Source: CAZMXP01 sp964570285
GTDB taxonomy: Bacteria; Planctomycetota; PLA2
Reading direction: 5' to 3'
Assembly (NCBI GenBank): GCA_964570285.1
Contig: CAZMXP010000060.1
Location: 1 to 27,632, forward strand
DNA: 27,632 nucleotides
Shown piece after piece: positions 7,677-14,684 of this stretch. The translations under genes were made by a program, and so were the position numbers. The notes beneath the pieces were generated by a model. The model saw only the letters and a list, made by a program, of their open reading frames with translations, was not told where the DNA came from and ran no database searches. Every line of letters starts with the position of its first letter. The first letter of the stretch is position 1.

Positions 7677-8966
7677 TCAATCCCCCCGGGCGGCCTCCCG
7701 CTGGCGGCGGGAGGCGAGCCCCTCGAAGTAGGCGTCGACGCGGTTCTTGAGCTGCGCCTCCGACACGACGCGCCGGTCCATCATGTCGGACTCGAGGAAG
7801 AGCGTGGCGAGGTCGCGCCGCTCGAGCAGCGCGCGCCGGCCGTCGGCGAGGCCGGTCGAGACGGTCCGGCAGCTCTTGATCGGGTGGTAGACGATGCCGT
7901 CGAGGCCGAACCGGTCGACCATCGACTCGAGCACGGTGTCGTTCAGGAACATGCTGTCCATCGCGTCGCGCACGCTCACGAGCACGCCCTCGGCGAGGCT
8001 CTCGATCGGCCGCGCGAGGTCGTACTGGAAGCCGAGATTCGTCCCGCCCGACGCGAACCAGAGGTAGGTCGAGGCGACAAACGTCCCCTTCCACTCGGAG
8101 AACATCTCCTGGAAGCGGCGGAAGATCGGGTAGCAGGGGACGCCGGCGAAGCCGAGGCGCCACTGCTCGCCGTCGATCGTGCCGATCGACTCGCGCGCCT
8201 TGTATTCGAGCTCCCCGACGAGGTCGCGGAAGTAGTCGGCCCCCTCGCGGGTGCCGCGGAAGCCGTTGGCGACGCCGAGGTAGACGGTGCCGTCGGTGAG
8301 CGCGTTGAACACCGCGGGCCGCGCGGCGTTCAGCTCGAGGATGCGCTTCCAGCAGGCGCTCATCGCATTGACATGGCCGAGCACCTCGCGCAGGCGGTCG
8401 ACGTCGAACCGCTTGCCCGTGACCTGCTCGCACGCCGCGATCAGCTCGCGGACCTGCCCCTCGACGTAGCGCCGGTCGCGCTCGAACCCGGGATCGCCCT
8501 TCCACGTCTGGGCGCCGGCGGAGCGCGTGCCGGGCACGTCGAGCGCGAAGACGCGCGTGCCGTGGAAGCGCTCCCAGATCTCCGCCCACTTGAGGTAGGT
8601 GTTGCAGGCGTTCGTCAGCACCGCGATCGCGGGCTTGGGGATGCGCCCCATCGGGTGGCGGCCCGCCCGGAGCTGCACCGCGACATCCGCCTTCACGTAG
8701 CCGCAGATGTCGGGCGAGTAGCCGTAGTCCTCGGCCTCGTCGAGGAACTCGTGGGCGACATGGCGCACGGCCGTCTGGATGGAGTTGATCTCGGGGAGCA
8801 CGAGGGGCAGGTCGAAGCAGCGCAGGATCTCCGCGAAGCTGCCCATCACGAAGACGTAGGCGCAGGGGCCCCCCTGTTCCGCGGTCCGGTCGAGCTCCTC
8901 GAACCACTGCCGCACGAGGCGCGCGCCCTCGGCGTTCCCGCGGCCGACGATGGGGGAGGTCTGCAT
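7677..8966 (-). CDS. bzdO: Benzoyl-CoA reductase catalytic subunit (BzdO/BcrB type)
   Basis: A 429-residue member of the BcrB/BcrC - HgdA/HgdB family, one of the two subunits that hold the active-site [4Fe-4S] cluster and bind benzoyl-CoA. Visible family features include VLPEINSIQTA (57-67), C88 in SPDICGYVKAD, C121 in LTNACNTYLKWAEIW, and the late HPIKSCRT motif. The length fits BzdO-type subunits. Start at 8966 has a good AGGAAGG ribosome binding site in the 12-base gap after bzdN. With bzdN it forms the catalytic heterodimer that reduces the aromatic ring to cyclohexa-1,5-diene-1-carbonyl-CoA. Confidence 0.9.
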   Translation of the reverse strand: MQTSPIVGRGNAEGARLVRQWFEELDRTAEQGGPCAYVFVMGSFAEILRCFDLPLVLPEINSIQTAVRHVAHEFLDEAEDYGYSPDICGYVKADVAVQLRAGRHPMGRIPKPAIAVLTNACNTYLKWAEIWERFHGTRVFALDVPGTRSAGAQTWKGDPGFERDRRYVEGQVRELIAACEQVTGKRFDVDRLREVLGHVNAMSACWKRILELNAARPAVFNALTDGTVYLGVANGFRGTREGADYFRDLVGELEYKARESIGTIDGEQWRLGFAGVPCYPIFRRFQEMFSEWKGTFVASTYLWFASGGTNLGFQYDLARPIESLAEGVLVSVRDAMDSMFLNDTVLESMVDRFGLDGIVYHPIKSCRTVSTGLADGRRALLERRDLATLFLESDMMDRRVVSEAQLKNRVDAYFEGLASRRQREAARGD

Positions 8967-8978
8967 GGTCCTTCCTTC

Positions 8979-10148
8979 CTAGGCGAAGAGGAGGCTCTCC
9001 ACGAAGGTCTCGAGCTGGATCTCCAGCTGGTCGAGGCTCGTCATGCCCTCCTGGAACTCGGTGACGAAGTAGGGCACGCCCTCCTCGTCGAGGGCGCGCG
9101 TGTAGGCGACCTGCTCCTCGAGGCCGGGCTCGCACATCTTGGCCGCCGCGAGGATCGCCGCGCCCGCCCGCGCCTCGCGGATGCGGCGCAGCAGCATCTT
9201 CTCCTTCGGCTTGCGCAGGTCGTGCTGCACGGGGCTGTAGGAGCTGCGCTCGAGGTAGGACTCCGCGAGCGCCGCGAGGGGCTCGCCCTGCCGAGGCACG
9301 TCCTCGAGCAGCCAGCGCAGGCCGATCAGGAAGTCGTCGTCGACGACATAGCAGCTCTGGCCGACCATCCTCACGAGGTCGAGCGGCGGCTGCTCGCAGA
9401 AGCCCCCCTCGAAGACGACGCGCACGCGGTCCTGCCGGCGCGTCTCGCGTTCGTGCAGGCGCGCGAGGATCCAGCGCAGCAGGTCGTTGTGCTCCTCGCG
9501 CGGGATCATGCCCGCGAGCGCGACGAGCACGTACGCCTCGTCGGCGGAGATCTGCCACGGGCGCTCGCGCTTCACCGCGTAGAGCGAGCGCAGCAGCGCG
9601 CGGTTCTCGTTGAACAGCGCGATCGATCGCGCGAGGTCCTCCGCGACGACGCGCCGCCCCCCGACCCCCTCGAGATCGCCCAGCAGCCGGCCGTACTCGT
9701 CGCGCAGGTAGGCGCTGCTGTGGCGGCTGTTGGCGTTCTGCGGCAGATAGAGGATCTGGCACGGATAGCCGCAGTTGCGGCCCCAGACCGCCGCGAGGTT
9801 GCGCGCGGCGTCGCAGATCGGGTGGCTCACGAACATGTCGAGCTCGACGCGCCCCGAGAGCGCCAGCTCGAGCGAGGTCTTGAGGATGGAGCAGAGGTAG
9901 GAGCCGAAGCGCGACTCGGCGGCGCGCGCCTCGAGCGGCGCGCCGCGCACCTTGAAGGGCAGGAGGCCCGCGGCGTGCGCGAGCTCCTCGGGGAAGTAGA
10001 CCTGGAAGTGGCCCACGACCTTGCCGCCCGCCTCGCGCCAGCGGCGCACCGTCGGGAAGTCGGCGTCCTCGTAGAGGTCGCGGCAGTCGGCGAGCACCGA
10101 GCCGACCTGCTTGTGGGCATAGGGGGGGAGCAGGGGGGGATGGGTCAC
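8979..10148 (-). CDS. bzdN: Benzoyl-CoA reductase catalytic subunit (BzdN/BcrC type)
   Basis: A 389-residue 2-hydroxyacyl-CoA dehydratase-family subunit. Features are GHFQVYFPEELAHAAGLLPFKVRG (from about residue 46), C86 in SYLCSILK, C112 in SHPICDAARN, and C126/C130 in GRNCGYPCQ, typical of the BcrC/BzdN branch. I chose the GTG at 10148 because it overlaps the dch stop as GTGA, the same coupling seen elsewhere in the operon, and no ATG fits. It precedes bzdO by 12 bases. The first residues before AHKQVG are poorly conserved by eye, so the exact start is uncertain by a few codons. Confidence 0.9.
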   Translation of the reverse strand: MTHPPLLPPYAHKQVGSVLADCRDLYEDADFPTVRRWREAGGKVVGHFQVYFPEELAHAAGLLPFKVRGAPLEARAAESRFGSYLCSILKTSLELALSGRVELDMFVSHPICDAARNLAAVWGRNCGYPCQILYLPQNANSRHSSAYLRDEYGRLLGDLEGVGGRRVVAEDLARSIALFNENRALLRSLYAVKRERPWQISADEAYVLVALAGMIPREEHNDLLRWILARLHERETRRQDRVRVVFEGGFCEQPPLDLVRMVGQSCYVVDDDFLIGLRWLLEDVPRQGEPLAALAESYLERSSYSPVQHDLRKPKEKMLLRRIREARAGAAILAAAKMCEPGLEEQVAYTRALDEEGVPYFVTEFQEGMTSLDQLEIQLETFVESLLFA

Positions 10149-10906
10149 GCGTCGCTCCAGGCGGGGGCGCGCTTTTCCAGGAAGGCGCGGATGCCCTCCC
10201 GCGCGTCGCGGGTCGCCATGAGGTCGCGCAGGTAGGCGCGCTCGAGTTCCGGCAGCCTCGCGCGGAGCTCGCGGAGGAGCGGCGCGCGCGCGGCGCGCGC
10301 GGCGATCCGGAGCACGGCGCCGGACCGCGGGCGGACGTGCTCGTCGAGGAACGCCTCGGTCGCCCGCGCGAGTTCCCCCGCCGGGACGACGCGGTTCACG
10401 AGGCCGAGGGCCGCGGCTTCCTCCGCCTCGACGCGCCGGCCCGTGAGGATGAGATCCTCGGCGGCGGCCCCGCCCGCCCTCCAGGGCAGCAGGATGCACG
10501 CGGCCGGCGGGAGGACGCCGAGCTGGATCTCCGGCACGCCGAAGAGCGCCGACGGTTCCGCGAGGATGAAGGTGCCTGCGGCCACGAGTTCGAGGGCGCC
10601 GCCGAGGCAGAGCCCCCGGACGGCCGAGACGACGGGCAACCCCGCCTCGGCGACCGCGAGGAGCGCGTCGTGGAAGACCGGAAGAAAGCCCTCGACCTCC
10701 CCGTGGACGTGCTCGGGCACGCTCGCGCCGTAGGAGAAGTGGCGGCCCGCCGCCGTCAGCAGCAGGGCCTTGAGGCGCCGGTCGCTGCCGTGCTCGCGCA
10801 CGGCGGCGGCGAGTTGCGCGCAGCAGGCGCGGTCGAGGACGTTGCCCGGCGGGGCGTCGAGGCGGAGTTCGCACACGCCACGGTCGATCTGCACGCGGAG
10901 GCTCAC
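10145..10906 (-). CDS. dch: Cyclohexa-1,5-diene-1-carbonyl-CoA hydratase
   Basis: A 253-residue crotonase-fold protein that hydrates the dienoyl-CoA product of benzoyl-CoA reductase to 6-hydroxycyclohex-1-ene-1-carbonyl-CoA. Motifs: HFSYGASVPEH, the oxyanion/acyl-CoA segment GLCLGGALELVAAG, and VPEIQLGVLP; the glutamates in ALELV and PEIQL match the usual crotonase catalytic positions. The dienoyl-CoA specificity is inferred from the FSYGASVPEH signature and from lying between oah and bzdN; a generic enoyl-CoA hydratase is the alternative. Start is a GTG at 10906 overlapping the oah stop (GTGA), and its own stop overlaps the bzdN start. Confidence 0.87.
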   Translation of the reverse strand: MSLRVQIDRGVCELRLDAPPGNVLDRACCAQLAAAVREHGSDRRLKALLLTAAGRHFSYGASVPEHVHGEVEGFLPVFHDALLAVAEAGLPVVSAVRGLCLGGALELVAAGTFILAEPSALFGVPEIQLGVLPPAACILLPWRAGGAAAEDLILTGRRVEAEEAAALGLVNRVVPAGELARATEAFLDEHVRPRSGAVLRIAARAARAPLLRELRARLPELERAYLRDLMATRDAREGIRAFLEKRAPAWSDA

Positions 10907-12006
10907 GCGACGCCCTCCCGCAGGTGGGGGGAGATCTCGCGGATCAGCGCCTCGTCGAAGGGGTGGCCCTCTGCGAGCAGGCGGCGCAGCGCGAGGAAAT
11001 CGACCTCGCGCTCCCCCTTCGCGCCGTGGTGGAAGGCCGGGAATCCGGCCTTCGCCTCGGTCGCCATGTTGAGCGCGAGCCAGGCGCGGTTCGACTCGCG
11101 GTTGCGGTGCCAGTGGTTGAGCTTGTGCTTGCGCAGCGACTCGATCGTCTTCGTCGTGCAGTCGGGCATCGTCAGCGCGAGGCGCCACGCGAGCCCCTCG
11201 ACGGCGGCGTCGAGCGGCGCGTGGTCGACGGTGCAGGCCTTGGCGCGGGCGCGCGCGCGGACGAGATCCTCGCCCTCCCGCATGCGCCCGTAGACGATGC
11301 GGCCCATGTCGTCGAGCCAGCGGTCGGTGACGACCTGCGGGTTGGGGAGAAAGCGCCCCTCCTCCTTCAGCACGGGCACGACCTCGTTGACGAGGCCGAT
11401 CCGGTAGGCCTCGTAGGCGCTCCAGAGCTCGCAGAGCGTGCAGCTCTCGATGGCCCGCGCGAAGCCGACGTAGAGCGGCAGGAAGTCGGTCGAGCCCCCG
11501 TCGGGGGCGGAGCCGTGCTTGGGGCCCGCCTGCCCGAAGACGGCCGTGTCGGCCGCGATGGTGAAATCGCAGGCCATCCCGATCTCCTGCCCCCCCGCGA
11601 CGCGCATGCCGTTGACGCGGTTGATCACCGGCTTGTCGCACTCGAGGATCGACGTGACCATGTCGTTGAAGAGCCGCATGTACTGGCGGTACTCGAGGGG
11701 GCGACCCGCGTAGATCTCGGAGTATTCCGCGGTATTCCCCCCGGTGCAGAAGGAGCGCTCCCCGGTGGCGGTGAAGACCGCGGCGACCACGTCGCGCTCC
11801 ACCGACGCGCGACGGAAGGCGAGGATGACCTCCTTCACGGCGTCGGTCGTGTAGGAGTTGAGCTGCGGCGGGTTGTCGAGCGTGATCCACGCGTTGCAGA
11901 GGCCGGGGACGGCCTCGCCGCCGGGGCGGCGCAGCGGCCGGCGCTCGTAGCGGATGTGGCGGAAGTCGCAGCCCGGGAGCAGTTCGTGGTTGCGGGTCGT
12001 GTTCAT
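10903..12006 (-). CDS. oah: 6-oxocyclohex-1-ene-1-carbonyl-CoA hydrolase
   Basis: A 367-residue crotonase-superfamily ring-opening hydrolase (Oah/BamA/BzdY), which adds water to 6-oxocyclohex-1-ene-1-carbonyl-CoA to form 3-hydroxypimelyl-CoA. This is the marker enzyme of anaerobic aromatic degradation, and the segments used to recognise it are present: NRVNGMRVAGGQEIGMACDF, FGQAGPKHGSAPDGG and STDFLPL. The ATG at 12006 overlaps the had stop as ATGA; an in-frame ATG two codons upstream (12012) is equally possible. The reading is confident because the whole protein aligns by eye with this subfamily rather than with ordinary enoyl-CoA hydratases. Confidence 0.94.
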   Translation of the reverse strand: MNTTRNHELLPGCDFRHIRYERRPLRRPGGEAVPGLCNAWITLDNPPQLNSYTTDAVKEVILAFRRASVERDVVAAVFTATGERSFCTGGNTAEYSEIYAGRPLEYRQYMRLFNDMVTSILECDKPVINRVNGMRVAGGQEIGMACDFTIAADTAVFGQAGPKHGSAPDGGSTDFLPLYVGFARAIESCTLCELWSAYEAYRIGLVNEVVPVLKEEGRFLPNPQVVTDRWLDDMGRIVYGRMREGEDLVRARARAKACTVDHAPLDAAVEGLAWRLALTMPDCTTKTIESLRKHKLNHWHRNRESNRAWLALNMATEAKAGFPAFHHGAKGEREVDFLALRRLLAEGHPFDEALIREISPHLREGVA

Positions 12007-13061
12007 CGGCATGTCTCGAAGTCGGGGATGAGGACGGGACGGCGCGCATGTCCGTGCGCGCGGAGGAGGTCGTTGAGGCGGCTCATCGGATGGCGTTCGA
12101 CGAAGGGGCGGATCTGCAGCTTGCCCTCGCGGATCCAGCGGAGGATCGCGGGGAAGTGCCCGGGGAGGCAGCCCCAGTTCCCGAAGACCGTCGCGTCGAA
12201 GGCCATCAGGTTCGAGAGACGGACCTCGATCCGGTCGAGCGTGAAGCCGACGACGGCGAGGCGCGCGTCGTGGTGGAGCAGCGACCAGGCGGTCTGCTGC
12301 CCCGCGGCGCTGCCCGAGCACTCGAGGATGCATCGCCCGTGCGGCGGGCGCCCGCGCTCCTTCTCGAAGGCGGCGACGGCGCCGCGGATCGCCTTCGCCT
12401 CCAGCGTGCGCGCATCCAGGGGCAGATCCACGAGGCCGTCGAGGGCGGAGAGCCTTGCGGGATCGACATCGATCGCCGCGACATGGGCGCCGAGCGCCTT
12501 CGACGCCTGCACCGCGAAGGTCCCGACGCCGCCCGCGCCGACGACGACGACCATGCTCCCCTCGCCGACGCCCGCGCGGACCACGGCCTGATAGGCGGTC
12601 GCGACGGCGTCCGCGACGACGGCGAGATCCTCGACCTCGCTCGCGTCCCCGGGGACTGCGCAGAGAAAGCGCGACGGCGCGAGCATGTGCGACGCGAACC
12701 CGCCGTCGAAGTCGTTGCCGGGCATCTTCTGCCGGCGGCAGACGTTGCCGCGCCCCGCGGCGCAGAGGTCGCACGACCCGCAGGGGAGTACCGCCGGCAC
12801 GATGCACGTGCGCCCCTGCCACTCTCCCGCGCCGGGGCCGCAGGCGATCACGTCGCCGACGATCTCGTGGCCGAGCGTCAGCGGCAGGGGGGCGTTCGGG
12901 CGGACGCCGCCGTAGAGGAATCCGACGTCGGTGTGGCAGAGTCCGCACGCGCGCACCTTGAGCAGCACCTCGCCGCTGCCGGGCTCCGGAAGCGGGCGCG
13001 CGGTCAGCGCGAGCGGCTCGCCCGCGTTCACCATGCGCCAGGCGTGAAGTAGCGCAGACAT
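12003..13061 (-). CDS. had: 6-hydroxycyclohex-1-ene-1-carbonyl-CoA dehydrogenase
   Basis: A 352-residue zinc-dependent medium-chain alcohol dehydrogenase that oxidises the hydroxy-enoyl-CoA to 6-oxocyclohex-1-ene-1-carbonyl-CoA with NAD+. Catalytic zinc ligands include C42 (ACGLCHTD) and H65-E66 (LGHE); the structural zinc set is C94, C97, C100 and C108; the NAD-binding loop is GAGGVG (175-180). Specificity is inferred from position as first gene of a complete benzoyl-CoA operon. The ATG at 13061 is chosen because MSALLHAWRM starts the domain and GGGGAG lies 7 bases upstream (13069-13074); the open frame extends further but crosses the promoter region. Confidence 0.88.
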   Translation of the reverse strand: MSALLHAWRMVNAGEPLALTARPLPEPGSGEVLLKVRACGLCHTDVGFLYGGVRPNAPLPLTLGHEIVGDVIACGPGAGEWQGRTCIVPAVLPCGSCDLCAAGRGNVCRRQKMPGNDFDGGFASHMLAPSRFLCAVPGDASEVEDLAVVADAVATAYQAVVRAGVGEGSMVVVVGAGGVGTFAVQASKALGAHVAAIDVDPARLSALDGLVDLPLDARTLEAKAIRGAVAAFEKERGRPPHGRCILECSGSAAGQQTAWSLLHHDARLAVVGFTLDRIEVRLSNLMAFDATVFGNWGCLPGHFPAILRWIREGKLQIRPFVERHPMSRLNDLLRAHGHARRPVLIPDFETCR

Positions 13062-13068
13062 GCGAGAT

Positions 13069-13095
13069 CTCCCCGAACTCCCTGCACAAAGTATA
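13069..13095 (-). promoter_or_regulatory. Candidate promoter and ribosome binding site of the benzoyl-CoA operon
   Basis: Read on the minus strand, TATACT (13095-13090) is one base from the -10 consensus and lies about 29 bases before the had start, leaving room for a short leader with GGGGAG (13074-13069). No good -35 hexamer is seen 17 bases upstream; the palindrome fills that spacer. This is a prediction by eye. Confidence 0.5.
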
Positions 13096-13097
13096 CC

Positions 13098-13113
13098 GAA
13101 CGAACGTTCGTTC
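13098..13113. promoter_or_regulatory. Perfect 16-bp palindrome, likely TetR-family operator
   Basis: GAACGAACGTTCGTTC is a perfect palindrome centred at 13105/13106, in the spacer directly upstream of the TATACT box of the benzoyl-CoA operon. Its nested 4-base-periodic arms resemble operators of TetR-family regulators of acyl-CoA metabolism. The 14 bases 13097-13110 also fit the motif CNAACGNNCGTTNG that I recall for the phenylacetyl-CoA sensor PaaR of Thermus. No regulator gene lies in the window, so the cognate protein is unknown. Confidence 0.65.
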
Positions 13114-13221
13114 CTATGGGCTGGAGCGCGTCGGGGCCATGCGGAGGCCTCCCCCCTCGCCCCCCTCCATCCGTGGCGACGAGATCGACTCGGTACAATC
13201 CGCTGCAGGGATGAGCGCCGC

Positions 13222-14577
13222 ATGAGCCTTGTCGCGAAGTACAACCGGCCCGGGCCGCGCTACACGAGCTACCCGACCGTGCCCTACTGGGACGAGGTGC
13301 CCCCGACGGAGGCGCAGTGGGGGGAGCGGGCGCGGGCGACGCTCGCGGAGGCCGACGAGGCGGAGGGGATCAGCCTCTACGTCCACCTGCCCTACTGCGA
13401 GAGCCTCTGCACCTTCTGCGGGTGCACGACGCGCATCACGCCCTACCACACGGTGGAGGAGCCCTACATCCGCACCGTGCTCGCGGAGTGGTCGCTGCAC
13501 CGGCGCATTCTCGGGAAGCGGCTCCGCATCCGCGAGATCCACCTCGGCGGCGGCACGCCCACCTTCTTCAGCCCGGCGAACCTGCGACACCTCATCGAGG
13601 GGCTGCTCGCGGAGAGCGAGGTCTGCGCGGAGCACGAGTTCGGCTTCGAGGGCCATCCCAACAACACGACGCCCGCGCACCTGCGTGCGCTCCATGACCT
13701 CGGCTTCCGCAGGGTCAGCTTCGGCATCCAGGACTTCGACCCGAAGGTCCAGGACATCGTCAACCGCATCCAGCCCTTCGAGACCGTGCGCGCGATCACG
13801 GAGTCGGCGCGCGAGGTGGGCTACGAGTCGGTCAACTTCGACCTGATCTACGGGCTGCCGCTGCAGACGCGCGAGAGCGTGCGCGGCACCGTCGAGAAGG
13901 TCGGGGCGCTGCGCCCGGACCGGATCGCCTTCTACGGCTACGCCCACGTGCCGTGGATCAAGCCGAGGCAGCGCCGCTTCACGGAGGCGGACCTGCCGGT
14001 GGGGGAGGAGAAGCGCGCGCTCTACGAGCTGGGCCGCGACCGGCTGCTGGCGCTCGGGTACGGCGAGATCGGCATGGACCACTTCGCGCTCGACGGGGAT
14101 CCGCTGTTCGTCGCGTTGCGCGAGAACCGCCTCCACCGCAACTTCATGGGGTTCACGCCGTGGCACACGCGGCTGATGGTCGGCCTCGGCGCGAGCGCGA
14201 TCAGCGACGGCTGGACGGCCTTCGTGCAGAACGAGAAGCGCGTGGAGGAGTACACGGCCGCGGTGGCCGCGGGCCGCCTTCCGGTCTTCAAGGGGCACCT
14301 GCTGACACGCGAGGACCTCGTGCTGCGCCGCCACATCCTGAACCTGATGTGCCGCTTCGAGACTTCGTGGGACGCGCCCGAGGCGCAGCACCCCTCCGTG
14401 GAAGAGGGGATCGCGCGGATGGGCGACCTGGTCGCCGACGGCCTCGTCGAGGTGGGGGAGCGCTGCTGCCGCGTCACCGACGCGGGGCGTCCCTTCGTGC
14501 GCAACGTCGCCATGGCGCTCGATGCGCGGCTCGCGCGCCGCCAGCCCGACTCGCCGATCTTCAGTTCCACCGTCTAG
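13222..14577 (+). CDS. hemN: Oxygen-independent coproporphyrinogen III dehydrogenase
   Basis: A 451-residue radical-SAM enzyme that oxidatively decarboxylates coproporphyrinogen III to protoporphyrinogen IX without oxygen. The N-terminal KYNRPGPRYTSYPT segment and the cysteine motif C59-x3-C63-x2-C66-x-C68 (YCESLCTFCGC) are specific to true HemN rather than to HemW-like relatives, and GGGTPTFF, GFEGHPNN and the C-terminal RPFVRNVAMALD fit the family. Length matches the usual ~455 residues. The ATG at 13222 starts directly before the conserved KYN; a four-codon mini-frame (13211-13225) overlaps it. It is divergent from the benzoyl-CoA operon with 160 bp between starts and is followed by the hairpin repeat. 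Confidence 0.94.
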   Translation: MSLVAKYNRPGPRYTSYPTVPYWDEVPPTEAQWGERARATLAEADEAEGISLYVHLPYCESLCTFCGCTTRITPYHTVEEPYIRTVLAEWSLHRRILGKRLRIREIHLGGGTPTFFSPANLRHLIEGLLAESEVCAEHEFGFEGHPNNTTPAHLRALHDLGFRRVSFGIQDFDPKVQDIVNRIQPFETVRAITESAREVGYESVNFDLIYGLPLQTRESVRGTVEKVGALRPDRIAFYGYAHVPWIKPRQRRFTEADLPVGEEKRALYELGRDRLLALGYGEIGMDHFALDGDPLFVALRENRLHRNFMGFTPWHTRLMVGLGASAISDGWTAFVQNEKRVEEYTAAVAAGRLPVFKGHLLTREDLVLRRHILNLMCRFETSWDAPEAQHPSVEEGIARMGDLVADGLVEVGERCCRVTDAGRPFVRNVAMALDARLARRQPDSPIFSSTV

Positions 14578-14578
14578 C

Positions 14579-14652
14579 GGGACAACGGGGTCTGACCCCT
14601 TTGTCCCGCGGGACAAAGGGGTCAGACCCCGTTGTTCCCCGTTGTCCCGCGG
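14579..14652. repeat. Dispersed hairpin repeat, copies 2 and 3, tail to tail
   Basis: Directly after the hemN stop, two inverted copies of the repeat found at 6055-6087 abut each other and form a 54-bp perfect palindrome (14582-14635, centre 14608/14609). In the second copy the outer arm contains a tandem 10-base duplication (CCCCGTTGT repeated at about 14627-14646). The structure could terminate hemN transcription and insulate it from the stress protein gene. It fills most of the 107-bp gap. Confidence 0.85.
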
Positions 14653-14684
14653 CATGGGGCTTGCGAGGACCATGGGGCACTTCC

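Noticed and set aside
13211..13225. Four-codon leader peptide before hemN
   Set aside because: It overlaps the hemN ATG as ATGA, but such a short frame occurs easily by chance and there is no supporting structure.
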